From the NCBI GenBank assembly GCA_947474705.1, contig CANJJS010000002.1:62001-126000 (forward strand): a stretch of DNA of 64,000 bases, read 5' to 3'. The notes below the pieces were generated by a model, which was given only the letters and a program-made list of their open reading frames with translations, had not been told where the DNA came from and did not search any database. Shown here piece after piece: positions 56,331 to 64,000 of this stretch; position 1 is the stretch's first letter; each line of letters begins with the position of its first letter. Made by a program: the position numbers and the translations under genes. This DNA is from Acetobacteraceae bacterium. Lineage in GTDB: Bacteria > Pseudomonadota > Alphaproteobacteria > Acetobacterales > Acetobacteraceae.

Positions 56331-56866
56331 CCGGCCACTTGAGGGCGATTTTTGAACCACACGGCCAGCGCCAGAACCACCTTGTCCGCCAGTTGCACCG
56401 CCATCCGGCGTTGCAGGGCCTCGTTCTCGAGGTCCTGAGCGAATAACTGGCCGCTGAAGATGTCGTAACCATCGACGATCCGTTCGGAGCTCTCCGCCAG
56501 TTTGGTCTTCTTCCCGTCCCGCGCGGTCAGCGTCCAGGCCGCGGTGCCCACCAGGCGGATCCGAGTCGCCTGCGTCAGGTTCAGAATGCCCTGCACTTCG
56601 CCCACGATGCCGAAACCGACCAAGAGCTCGTAACGGCGCGGCTGACCCGGTTCCGATCGCAACCGCGCCAGCAACGCCTCCCGCATCATCTGACCGGGAC
56701 GTTCGTACATCGGCAGGACCTCGACCGCCGCCAGTTCCCCGGCCGGACCGGCCCCTCCCCCCGCGAGGGTGCCCGCGGGACCGTAGACCGGGCGAAAGCC
56801 GCAGCCCGACACCAGACCGCCCAACCCCAGAAGCAGCGCGGCCCGCCGGCCCGAGGAAGCGGTCAT
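56327..56866 (-). CDS. lptE: LPS-assembly lipoprotein LptE
   Basis: The 179-residue outer-membrane lipoprotein plugs LptD and helps insert lipopolysaccharide. The signal peptide ends in the lipobox [16 protein letters not shown] (lipidated Cys). The mature part shows [38 protein letters not shown] and [19 protein letters not shown], matching the alphaproteobacterial LptE family. The ATG at 56866 overlaps the leuS stop as ATGA, and the stop overlaps holA the same way. The order leuS-lptE-holA is widely conserved. Confidence 0.93.
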   Translation of the reverse strand: MTASSGRRAALLLGLGGLVSGCGFRPVYGPAGTLAGGGAGPAGELAAVEVLPMYERPGQMMREALLARLRSEPGQPRRYELLVGFGIVGEVQGILNLTQATRIRLVGTAAWTLTARDGKKTKLAESSERIVDGYDIFSGQLFAQDLENEALQRRMAVQLADKVVLALAVWFKNRPQVAG

Positions 56867-59511
56867 CCCGCGATCACGAAGTTGACGATCCGGTTGGGAA
56901 CATGGACGCGCTTGACGATGCGTTTGCCCTCCAACCCGCGCGCGACATTCGCCTCCGCTTCGGCCAGCGCGATCACCGTCGCCGCCGGCGAGTCGGGCGC
57001 CACCGAAACGGTGCCGCGCAGCTTGCCCATGATCTGCACCGCGATGGTGACGGTTTCCGCGATCAACAGGGCCGGATCGGCGTCCGGCCACGGGAGATCG
57101 GCGACCAAATTTAAGCTTCCTGGGTAGAGCAATGCCACGATTTCCTCCGCCACATGCGGCATCATCGGGGCACATAGCCGTGCCAACATTTCGACGGCCT
57201 CACGTCGAGCCCACGCGAGGTTCGGTTCATTCGCCGCTGTCCCGGCGGCACGCTCCGCGTCAGCGATCGCGTTCGCGAGTTCGTAGAGGCGAGCCACCGC
57301 GACATTGAAAGAAAAGTTCTCCAATGCATCGGTGACCGCGGCAATGGCTTTGTGGGTGGCGCGGCGTAAAGCACGGCCGTCTGTTCCGAATTCAGACGGA
57401 CATGGACCATTGGCCCCCACCACCCCTTCCGCCAGGCGGTAAACCCGCTGCGTGAAGCGATAGGCACCGGCCGCGCCCGATTCCGTCCACTCCATGTCCC
57501 GCTCGGGCGGATTATCGGACAGGATGAACCAGCGCGCGGTGTCGGCGCCGTACCGTTGAATGATCTCGCCGGGGTCGATGGTGTTGCGCTTCGACTTGCT
57601 CATCGCCTCGATGCGCCCGACCGTCACGGGAAGGCCGGTGACCTTGTGGACCGCGGTGCCGTCCGGACGTTTGTCGATCTCCTCTGGATACAACCAGGCG
57701 CCGTCCTCGGCGCGGTAGGATTCGTGGTTGACCATGCCCTGGGTGAACAGACCGGCGAAGGGCTCGTCGACGGAAATATGGCCAGTGGCTTTCATCGCCC
57801 GCGTGAAGAAGCGCGAGTAAAGGAGATGCAGGATCGCGTGCTCGATGCCGCCGATATATTGATCGACCGGCATCCAGTGATCGACCGCCGCGCGCGCCAG
57901 AGGCTGTGTCGTGTCGGAGGCGCAGCAATACCGCGCGAAATACCAGGAACTGTCGACAAACGTGTCGAACGTGTCGGTTTCGCGTCGCGCCGCCTTGCCG
58001 CAGGACGGGCAGGCGACATGCTTCCAGGTCGGATGATGGTCGAGCGGATTACCCGGCCGGTCGAACGTGACATCCTCGGGCAGCCGCACCGGCAACTGGT
58101 CCGCGGGCACGGGAACGACGCCGCAGGACTCGCAATGAATGACCGGGATCGGGCAGCCCCAGTAGCGTTGCCGCGACACGCCCCAGTCGCGGAGGCGCCA
58201 GTTGACGACGCCCAGCCCCTGGCTTTTCGCGGCGAGCGCGTCGATCGCGGCGCGTTTGGCGGCATCGACGTCCAGCCCGTTCAGGAAATCCGAGTTATAC
58301 GCGACACCCGGGCCGACATAGGCCTCCTTACCGACGGCGAAGCTCGCCGCATCGGCGTCCGGCGGCAGCACCACGGGAACGACGGACAGGTTGTATTTCC
58401 GCGCGAAGTCCAGGTCGCGCTGGTCGTGCGCGGGGCAGCCGAAGATCGCGCCGGTGCCGTATTCCATCAGCACGAAATTGGCGATCCAGACCGGGAAGGT
58501 CGCGCCCTCGATGAACGGGTGCTTCACCCGCAGTCCGGTGTCGTAACCATGCTTTTCGCCGGTTTCGATCACCGCCTCGCTGGTGCCTTTGGAGCGGCAT
58601 TCCGCGATAAAGGCCGCCGCTTTTTCGTCACGCGCGCCGACCGCCGCGGCCAATGGATGTTCCGGGGCAATGGCCATGAAGGACATGCCGAACAGCGTGT
58701 CGGGGCGGGTCGTGTAAACCTCGACCTTGTCGATCCCCGCTTCCGGCGCCGCCAGGTCGAAATGCAACCGCGCGCCCTCGGACCGCCCGATCCAGTTCGC
58801 CTGCATAAGGCGCACGCGTTCCGGCCAACGGTCCATCGTGTCCAGCGCCGCCAACAACTCCGGCGCATACTTCGTGATCGAGAAGAACCACTGGCTGAGC
58901 TGCTTCTTCTCCACCAGCGCGCCAGAGCGCCAGCCCTTGCCGTCGATCACCTGCTCGTTGGCGAGGACAGTACCGTCCACGGGATCCCAGTTAACCCAGC
59001 TTTCCTTGCGCTCGACCAGGCCCGAGGCGAGGAAATCCAGAAACAGTTTTTGCTGGTGCTGGTAATATTCCGGCTGGCAGGTCGCGAATTCCCGGGTCCA
59101 GTCCAGCGACAAGCCCATGCGCTTCAACTCGCCGCGCATGTTCGCGATATTCTCGTACGTCCATTTCGCGGGATGGACGCCGCGTTCGCGCGCCGCGTTC
59201 TCGGCGGGCAGGCCGAAGGCGTCCCAGCCCATCGGGTGCAACACGTCGAATCCCTTGGCCCGCTTGTAGCGCGCGACCACGTCGCCGAGCGTGTAGTTCC
59301 GCACGTGACCCATATGGATCTTGCCGGAGGGGTAGGGAAACATCTCCAGGACATAGTATTTCGGCTTGCCGGAGGTGGGCACGTCGGCCACCTGGAAGCA
59401 GGCGCGTTCGGACCAGGCGGCCTGCCATTTCGGCTCGGCGGCGCGGAAATCGTAGCGCGGACCGTCGGCCGTGCCCGGAGTGTGTTCGGTGGGGGCGCTG
59501 GTATCGTTCAT
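56863..59511 (-). CDS. leuS: leucyl-tRNA synthetase
   Basis: The 882-residue class I synthetase charges tRNA-Leu. It has the HIGH-type motif [19 protein letters not shown], the CP1 editing domain, zinc-type cysteines in [12 protein letters not shown] and [16 protein letters not shown], the KMSKS-type loop [17 protein letters not shown] (reads MSKSK), [17 protein letters not shown] and the C-terminal anticodon domains. The ATG at 59511 starts the conserved region; a longer frame upstream overlaps the csoR gene antisense and is not used. Normal length. Confidence 0.97.
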   Translation of the reverse strand: MNDTSAPTEHTPGTADGPRYDFRAAEPKWQAAWSERACFQVADVPTSGKPKYYVLEMFPYPSGKIHMGHVRNYTLGDVVARYKRAKGFDVLHPMGWDAFGLPAENAARERGVHPAKWTYENIANMRGELKRMGLSLDWTREFATCQPEYYQHQQKLFLDFLASGLVERKESWVNWDPVDGTVLANEQVIDGKGWRSGALVEKKQLSQWFFSITKYAPELLAALDTMDRWPERVRLMQANWIGRSEGARLHFDLAAPEAGIDKVEVYTTRPDTLFGMSFMAIAPEHPLAAAVGARDEKAAAFIAECRSKGTSEAVIETGEKHGYDTGLRVKHPFIEGATFPVWIANFVLMEYGTGAIFGCPAHDQRDLDFARKYNLSVVPVVLPPDADAASFAVGKEAYVGPGVAYNSDFLNGLDVDAAKRAAIDALAAKSQGLGVVNWRLRDWGVSRQRYWGCPIPVIHCESCGVVPVPADQLPVRLPEDVTFDRPGNPLDHHPTWKHVACPSCGKAARRETDTFDTFVDSSWYFARYCCASDTTQPLARAAVDHWMPVDQYIGGIEHAILHLLYSRFFTRAMKATGHISVDEPFAGLFTQGMVNHESYRAEDGAWLYPEEIDKRPDGTAVHKVTGLPVTVGRIEAMSKSKRNTIDPGEIIQRYGADTARWFILSDNPPERDMEWTESGAAGAYRFTQRVYRLAEGVVGANGPCPSEFGTDGRALRRATHKAIAAVTDALENFSFNVAVARLYELANAIADAERAAGTAANEPNLAWARREAVEMLARLCAPMMPHVAEEIVALLYPGSLNLVADLPWPDADPALLIAETVTIAVQIMGKLRGTVSVAPDSPAATVIALAEAEANVARGLEGKRIVKRVHVPNRIVNFVIAG

Positions 59512-59573
59512 GAAGCGATGTATCGGGCGGCCAGGCGCGGCTTGCAAGTGGGACAACTCATCCCTGGAGTGCT

Positions 59574-59849
59574 TTACCGCGTCATCTTCCCCACCGCCGC
59601 GATCAGCTCTTCCACTTTCCGCCGCTGTTCTAGCGGATCGCCCGTCGCGAAGGCGTCCGCCACGCAATGCGAGACATGGTCGCGCAACACATGCTCCGAC
59701 ACCCGGTGCAGCGCCGCCCGCACCGCGTCGATCTGGGTCAGCACCTCCACGCAGTACCGGTCCTCTTCGACCATGCGCAGCAGGCCGCCGACCTGGCCCT
59801 CGATCCGGCGGAGACGGCCGAGAACCTCGGACTTCGCGGCGTCACGCAT
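59574..59849 (-). CDS. csoR: CsoR-family copper-sensing repressor
   Basis: The 91-residue all-helical repressor shows [20 protein letters not shown] typical of CsoR/RcnR. The metal residues are Cys33, His58 and Cys62, with spacing 25 and 4, exactly that of the Cu(I)-sensing CsoR of Mycobacterium tuberculosis (Cys36, His61, Cys65). It should leave DNA when copper binds. It is divergent from the copA-type gene, with a palindromic operator between them. The start at 59849 follows the homology. Confidence 0.93.
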   Translation of the reverse strand: MRDAAKSEVLGRLRRIEGQVGGLLRMVEEDRYCVEVLTQIDAVRAALHRVSEHVLRDHVSHCVADAFATGDPLEQRRKVEELIAAVGKMTR

Positions 59850-59861
59850 CGCGGTCTGTCC

Positions 59862-59889
59862 TTGAAACCATACCCATGGGGGGTATATA
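59862..59889 (+). promoter_or_regulatory. copA promoter with CsoR-type operator
   Basis: TTGAAA (59862-59867), a 16-bp spacer and TATATA (59884-59889) form a promoter toward copA. The inverted repeat ATACCC (59870-59875) / GGGTAT (59881-59886) sits exactly between the two hexamers. It resembles CsoR/RcnR-class operators with C/G tracts flanked by AT, so CsoR binding would block RNA polymerase until copper arrives. Confidence 0.7.
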
Positions 59890-59948
59890 GGGGTTGCCAC
59901 GCCCGATGTCACGCGCGCCGCGTCCGGGACGCATCGAGGAATAACCAT

Positions 59949-62447
59949 ATGGCCCATGACCCAGCCGCCCCCTCCGCCCCCGCGGGCGAAACGGCGATCG
60001 ATCCGGTCTGCGGCATGACGGTCGATCCCGCCACCTCCAAACACCGTTTCGATCGCGGCGGAACAACGTTCCATTTCTGTAGCGCGGGCTGCCGGGAGAA
60101 ATTCGCCGCCGCGCCCGAAAAATACCTGAGCGTCGGCGAACCCAAGGCCGCCGAAAGAGAGACCGATCCCGTCTGCGGCATGACGGTCGATCCCAACGCC
60201 GGCAAACCCCGTCTCGAACACGCCGGAAAAACTTTTCATTTTTGCGGCATCCGCTGCCACGACAAATTCGCCGCCAATCCGGAAAAATACCTCGCCGACA
60301 GTCCCGCCCCCGAACCTGAGGCGCCCCCGGGCGCGATCTACACCTGCCCCATGCACCCCGAGGTTCGCCAGATCGGACCCGGAAGCTGCCCCGATTGCGG
60401 CATGGCCCTGGAACCAGCGGCACCCACGGCCGAGGCCCCGGTCAACCACGAACTGATCGACATGACCCGGCGCATGTGGATCGCCGCCGCCCTCGTCGCG
60501 CCCGTCGTCGTCCTCGAAATGGGCGGCCACATTCCCGCGCTCGGCTTGCACCACCTGGTGCCGCCGCGAATATCCGCCTGGATCCAGTTCGCCTTCGCCA
60601 CGCCCGTCGTGCTCTGGGCCGGGTTCCCCTTCTTCCAGCGGGGATGGGCCTCCGTCCTCAACCGCTCCCTCAACATGTTCAGCCTCATCGCGCTCGGTGT
60701 CGGCGCGGCCTACCTCTACAGCCTCGCCGCCGCCTTCGCGCCCGGCGTCTTCCCCGCCGGATTCCGCACCATGCACGGCCTCCCCGCCGTGTATTTCGAG
60801 GCCGCGTCGGTCATTATTGTTCTGGTTCTGTTGGGCCAGGTCCTGGAACTGCGGGCACGCGAGCAAACCGGCGGCGCCATCCGCGCGCTGCTGAACCTCG
60901 CCCCGAAAATCGCCCACCGGATCGGCGCCGACGGGCGGGACGAGGAAATCCCCCTCTCCGAGGTCCGGACCGGCGACAGGATCCGCCTGCGGCCCGGCGA
61001 CGCGATCCCGGTCGATGGCACCGTCCTGGACGGCGCCGGCGCGGTGGACGAATCCATGGTCACCGGCGAATCCATGCCGGTCGAAAAACACCTGGGCGAC
61101 CGGTTGATCGGCGGCACCGTCAACGGCACCGGCGCGATGGTGCTGCGCGCGGACCAAATCGGCGCGGACACCGTGCTGTCTCGCATTGTCGCCATGGTCG
61201 CCAACGCCCAACGCAGCCGCGCGCCCATCCAGCGCCTGGCCGATATCGTCGCCGCCTGGTTCGTGCCCGCCGTCCTCGCCATCGCCCTCGCCGCCTTCGC
61301 CATCTGGGCTGGCTGGGGCCCCGCCCCCGCGCTCGCCTACGGCCTCATCGCCGCCGTTTCCGTCCTGATCGTCGCCTGCCCCTGCGCCCTGGGCCTCGCC
61401 ACCCCCATGAGCATCGGCGCCGGCATCGGCAAAGGCGCGACCATGGGCGTGCTGATCAAATCCGCCGAAGCGCTGGAACGCATGGAAAAAGTCGACACGC
61501 TGATCGTCGACAAAACCGGCACGCTGACCGAGGGCAAGCCCGCCATCGAACGCATCGTCTGCGCGCCAGGTTACTCCGAGGACGAGGTGCTTACCCTCGC
61601 GGCCAGCCTGGAACGCCGCAGCGAACACCCGCTTGGCGCCGCCATCGCCGCCGCCGCCCTGGCCCGCGGTCTGCCGCTGTACGAACCTCAGGACTTCCAC
61701 TCCGTGACCGGCCAGGGCGTGTCCGCCACCGCCGGCCGTCACGCCGTCGCCGTCGGCACCGCCAAACTCCTGGTTGGTCTGGGCGTCTCGCCCGGCGCGC
61801 TCAATTCGACCGCCAACGCGCTCCGCGCCAATGGCGCCACCGCGCTGTTTGTCGCCATCGACGGCCACCCCGCCGCCACGATCGCCATCGCCGACCCGAT
61901 CAAACCGTCGGCGCGAGAGGTGCTGGACCGGCTCCGCGCGGACGGCGTGCGAGTCGCGATGGTCACCGGCGATAACAAGACCACCGCCGAGGCGGTCGCG
62001 CGTAAGCTGGGGATCGAGGAAGTCCATGGCGGCGTCGCGCCCGAGGAAAAATACCGAATCGTTCGCGCCCTGCGTGCCGCGGGACGTGTTGTCGCGATGG
62101 CCGGTGATGGCGTGAACGACGCGCCCGCTTTGGCCGAAGCCGATGTCGGCATCGCCATGGGCACGGGCACCGAGGTCGCCATGCAAAGCGCGGGGATCAC
62201 CCTGGTGCATGGCGATCTCGCGGGGATCGCGCGGGCCCGGACGCTCAGCCGGGCGACCATGCGCAACATCCGGCAGAACCTGGTCTTCGCCTTCGCCTAC
62301 AACGCGATCGGTATTCCGGTGGCGGCCGGTGTGTTGTATCCTGTCTTCGGCGTGCTGCTCAGCCCAATCGTCTCCGCTTTGGCCATGTCGCTGAGTTCGG
62401 TTTCGGTGATCGGCAATTCGCTGCGACTTCGCAACCTCCGGCTATAG
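59949..62447 (+). CDS. copA: Cu(I)-exporting P1B-type ATPase with tandem YHS domains
   Basis: The 832-residue heavy-metal pump begins with two YHS-type domains (residues about 17-60 and 72-115; each [10 protein letters not shown]...FHFC...C), a heavy-metal-binding segment at 130-155 ([22 protein letters not shown]), and then the P-type core: actuator TGES, ion site CPC in [15 protein letters not shown] (residues 477-479), phosphorylation D521 in [24 protein letters not shown] and [18 protein letters not shown]. There is no HMA (GMxCxxC) domain. CPC predicts Cu(I)/Ag(I) efflux. It is under a CsoR-type operator and divergent from csoR. Confidence 0.95.
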   Translation: MAHDPAAPSAPAGETAIDPVCGMTVDPATSKHRFDRGGTTFHFCSAGCREKFAAAPEKYLSVGEPKAAERETDPVCGMTVDPNAGKPRLEHAGKTFHFCGIRCHDKFAANPEKYLADSPAPEPEAPPGAIYTCPMHPEVRQIGPGSCPDCGMALEPAAPTAEAPVNHELIDMTRRMWIAAALVAPVVVLEMGGHIPALGLHHLVPPRISAWIQFAFATPVVLWAGFPFFQRGWASVLNRSLNMFSLIALGVGAAYLYSLAAAFAPGVFPAGFRTMHGLPAVYFEAASVIIVLVLLGQVLELRAREQTGGAIRALLNLAPKIAHRIGADGRDEEIPLSEVRTGDRIRLRPGDAIPVDGTVLDGAGAVDESMVTGESMPVEKHLGDRLIGGTVNGTGAMVLRADQIGADTVLSRIVAMVANAQRSRAPIQRLADIVAAWFVPAVLAIALAAFAIWAGWGPAPALAYGLIAAVSVLIVACPCALGLATPMSIGAGIGKGATMGVLIKSAEALERMEKVDTLIVDKTGTLTEGKPAIERIVCAPGYSEDEVLTLAASLERRSEHPLGAAIAAAALARGLPLYEPQDFHSVTGQGVSATAGRHAVAVGTAKLLVGLGVSPGALNSTANALRANGATALFVAIDGHPAATIAIADPIKPSAREVLDRLRADGVRVAMVTGDNKTTAEAVARKLGIEEVHGGVAPEEKYRIVRALRAAGRVVAMAGDGVNDAPALAEADVGIAMGTGTEVAMQSAGITLVHGDLAGIARARTLSRATMRNIRQNLVFAFAYNAIGIPVAAGVLYPVFGVLLSPIVSALAMSLSSVSVIGNSLRLRNLRL

Positions 62448-62518
62448 GCGCCGTCCGGCCGGGCACACCGCCTGCTTTTTCGAGCCTCGCCGCCCGCCGG
62501 CGCGGCCCATGCGAACCG

Positions 62519-63325
62519 ATGGAACCCGTCTCGATGTCCGATTTCAGCGACCCGAACCAAGCCGTCTCGACCAACGTCGCCACACGCACCATCCGGCTCG
62601 ATCCGGGCCTGTTCGCGTTATCCTTAAGCCCCACCGCCGCGGATCCTGGACTGGGTTTGCCCGCGGCCCGCGTCTGCCTTCCCCCCGGCCCCTCCGCCCC
62701 ACACGGCGCGTTGCAGATCGTGCCCGGCCGGGACGATGGGTGGCTAAGCCCAGGAGGGCAGGCGGCGCTGATCAGGGTGGGGGCCGGAGGCGGGCACGCG
62801 ATGGTAACGCTGTACTGGATCGGTGCCGGTCCCGCCCCGGCGATGAAGCTGGAACGCCTGAACACGGAGCCCGGCGCGAGCCCGGCCACGCCCGGCTTTC
62901 CGGCGCCGCCCGCGTCCACGGCGGAGGTCGTCGCGCATATCGAGGGCCTTGGCGACGTGGAAGGCCGGTTCGGCGATTGGATGGGCCAGCGCGGCTCCGG
63001 CCGTTCGATCGAAGGCTTCAGCCTCGCGCCTCGTCTTGGCCTGTCCGGCGCGGACTTCGAGATACGCGCGGTCCTCGGCCGCGATTGGCTGTCGCCCTGG
63101 TTGCCTGGCACGCATTTCTGCGGCAGCCGCGGTCTGGCTCTGCCCCTGCGAGGGTTCTGTCTCCGCCTGCATGCCGCGGCGGCGGCGCGGTTGGATTTCG
63201 CGTGCCTCGCGCGGTTCGTGGACGGATCGGAGGTTGGACCGGTTGGCGGAAACCAGATCTGCGCCGCGCCGTCCTTCGCGCCGCTGGAAGCGTTTCAGGT
63301 GGGGTTACGGCCGCGGATGGGGTGA
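62519..63325 (+). CDS. hypothetical protein with Trp/Gly-rich repeats
   Basis: The 268-residue soluble protein has an N-terminal all-beta-looking region (TIRLDPGLFALSLSPTAAD, GDAMVTLYWIGAG-like HAMVTLYWIGAG) and a C-terminal part with two Trp-containing repeats: VVAHIEGLGDVEGRFGDWMG then RSIEGFSLAPRLG, and VLGRDWLSPWLPGTHFCGSR then LALPLRGFCLRLH. They recall ChW-type hydrophobic-W repeats of cell-surface proteins. No signal peptide is evident. An ATG at 62534 is also possible. I cannot give a function. Confidence 0.6.
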   Translation: MEPVSMSDFSDPNQAVSTNVATRTIRLDPGLFALSLSPTAADPGLGLPAARVCLPPGPSAPHGALQIVPGRDDGWLSPGGQAALIRVGAGGGHAMVTLYWIGAGPAPAMKLERLNTEPGASPATPGFPAPPASTAEVVAHIEGLGDVEGRFGDWMGQRGSGRSIEGFSLAPRLGLSGADFEIRAVLGRDWLSPWLPGTHFCGSRGLALPLRGFCLRLHAAAAARLDFACLARFVDGSEVGPVGGNQICAAPSFAPLEAFQVGLRPRMG

Positions 63326-63376
63326 GTTCGCGACGCGACTGGACGCGGGCGGGGCTTTGCCGCCACTCTCGCGTCC

Positions 63377-63850
63377 ATGACAGACCCACACCACGACAGC
63401 GAGTCCATTCGTCCCGGAGAAATCGCGGTGCCGCTGCCGGACGCGACCGGCGCGGCGGTGTATTTCATCGGCCGGATACGCACGCCCTGGCTCACCCGCC
63501 GCGACTGCCCTCGCCGGGGCGATCCGGTCGATGGGCCGATCTGCGCGATCGAACTCGACCCGCGCTGGGCCCAGGGGCTGGAGGGGATCGAGACGCATCC
63601 GCGTTTGCAGGTGCTGTACTGGATGCACGAAGCCCGGCGCGACCTGGTGCTGCAAACACCGCGCGGCGCCGGACCGATCGGTACCTTCGCATTGCGATCG
63701 CCCGTCCGGCCGAACCCGATCGCTTCGTCGGTCGTGACGCTGGTTGAACGTATCGGAACAACTCTGCGCGTCCGCGGGCTGGATTGCCTCGATGGCACGC
63801 CGCTGATCGATCTGAAGCCGGACCGGACAGGCACGGCGGCCCAGACATGA
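63377..63850 (+). CDS. trmO: TrmO/YaeB-family tRNA methyltransferase
   Basis: The 157-residue beta-barrel SAM enzyme N6-methylates threonylcarbamoyl-adenosine 37 of tRNA-Thr. Visible family marks are YFIGRIRTPWLTRRDCPRRG, ICAIELDPRWAQGLEGIETH, LQVLYWMHEARRDLVLQTP, GTFALRSPVRPNPIASSVV and LVERIGTTLRVRGLDCLDGT followed by LIDLKPD. An ATG at 63377 fits the homology. It is followed immediately by a strong intrinsic terminator. The spacing from the upstream hypothetical gene is 51 bp, so they may be cotranscribed. Confidence 0.92.
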   Translation: MTDPHHDSESIRPGEIAVPLPDATGAAVYFIGRIRTPWLTRRDCPRRGDPVDGPICAIELDPRWAQGLEGIETHPRLQVLYWMHEARRDLVLQTPRGAGPIGTFALRSPVRPNPIASSVVTLVERIGTTLRVRGLDCLDGTPLIDLKPDRTGTAAQT

Positions 63851-63885
63851 AAAATCCCGCCGGCCCAATGGACCGGCGGGATTTT
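63851..63885 (+). terminator. bidirectional intrinsic terminator after trmO
   Basis: AAAATCCCGCCGG (63851-63863) and CCGGCGGGATTTT (63873-63885) form a perfect 13-bp stem with a 9-base loop, flanked by A and T tracts. It can serve trmO and the convergent TPP-enzyme gene. Confidence 0.9.
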
Positions 63886-63905
63886 CCTGACTTAACCCGA
63901 AACGA

Positions 63906-64000
63906 TCAGGTGGAATAGTCGGAGAACGCCGCGCCCGAGAACCGCGCGCGATAATCCGTCCGCACATTGACCAGCGCGACCCGGCCTTTGTCCACTTCCG
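63906..64000 (-). CDS. thiamine-pyrophosphate-dependent enzyme, C-terminal tail
   Basis: Read on the minus strand, the last 31 residues are EVDKGRVALVNVRTDYRA and RFSGAAFSDYST before a TGA (63908-63906). The ALVNVRTD..ARxxxAAFSDYST pattern is the usual C-terminus of acetolactate-synthase-like TPP enzymes (benzoylformate decarboxylase/IlvB type). The rest of the gene lies beyond the right edge, so the exact enzyme cannot be named. Confidence 0.7.
   Translation of the reverse strand, partial: EVDKGRVALVNVRTDYRARFSGAAFSDYST

Noticed and set aside
59574-62210. An 878-codon minus-strand frame opposite copA
   Set aside because: Only its last 91 codons (csoR) are protein-like; the rest is a Gly/Asp-rich shadow of copA.
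1-64000. tRNA, rRNA or CRISPR in the window
   Set aside because: No TTCGAATCC-type T-loop with matching acceptor stem, no rRNA-like stretch and no spaced direct repeats were seen; a covariance-model scan would be needed to be certain.

Overview
The window is a high-GC (roughly two-thirds G+C by eye) chromosomal segment from an alphaproteobacterium, most likely Rhodospirillales/Acetobacteraceae. The inference rests on a GapR-type DUF2312 protein beside a DUF1244 protein, a DUF6362 protein, a leuS-lptE-holA gene string, a CsoR/CopA pair with YHS-type CopA, and GC-rich dispersed palindromic elements of the kind common in acetic-acid-bacterium relatives. No rRNA, tRNA or CRISPR array was seen.

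Layout. 1-5.7 kb: tail of a SPINDLY-type glycosyltransferase, a MITE-like repeat, two tandem Baeyer-Villiger/flavin monooxygenases and a lone COG3910-type ATPase. 5.8-9.9 kb: GlcG-like secreted protein, GapR, DUF1244, glycerate 2-kinase and pyruvate kinase; the two kinases are probably an operon. 10.1-11.5 kb: a compact regulatory locus (HTH protein plus DUF6362, divergent from an XRE repressor) sharing operator half-sites. 11.7-12.6 kb: glycine-zipper lipoprotein and an orphan Flp pilin. 12.8-18.6 kb (minus): a catabolic run of serine hydrolase, enoyl-CoA hydratase, MmgE/PrpD, enolase-superfamily enzyme and D-2-hydroxyacid dehydrogenase, interrupted by a 230-bp palindromic element. 18.7-22.6 kb: Crp/Fnr regulator and a NitT/TauT-type importer made of a fused double permease and an ATPase, without its binding protein. 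22.6-24.6 kb: an AbrB/VapC toxin-antitoxin pair and a decayed copy of it flanking a second hydroxyacid dehydrogenase.

24.7-38.3 kb: TylF-like methyltransferase, ComM-type ATPase, Uma2 nuclease, a complete glutamate/aspartate-type ABC importer, a peptide-type binding protein, TypA, a second copy of the palindromic element and a 1094-residue hybrid histidine kinase. 38.6-45.6 kb: lipA, a Coq10-like protein, small secreted proteins, an outer-membrane protein, threonine aldolase, an EF-hand protein, an unusual hydrolase/methyltransferase fusion and an esterase. 45.7-54.2 kb: a second copy of the dispersed repeat found near 1.1 kb, 3-hydroxyisobutyrate-dehydrogenase-like and carboxymuconolactone-decarboxylase-like genes, an AHL-lactonase-like MBL protein, penicillin acylase, RDD protein, Bpt leucyltransferase, a NUDIX hydrolase that seems to start at CTG, a PPOX protein, an SDR and a MaoC dehydratase. 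54.4-64 kb: two small hypotheticals, holA, lptE, leuS, csoR and copA with a visible shared operator, a Trp-repeat protein, trmO with a clear terminator, and the tail of a TPP-dependent enzyme.

Most of the window is ordinary metabolism and housekeeping. The observations that go beyond gene calling are the nested palindromic element whose core is flipped relative to its arms between the two copies, the 204-bp MITE-like element, the XRE/DUF6362 operator arrangement, the toxin-antitoxin relic, the split-hydrolase/methyltransferase fusion, and the probable CTG start. I did not find a convincing wholly new multi-gene system.
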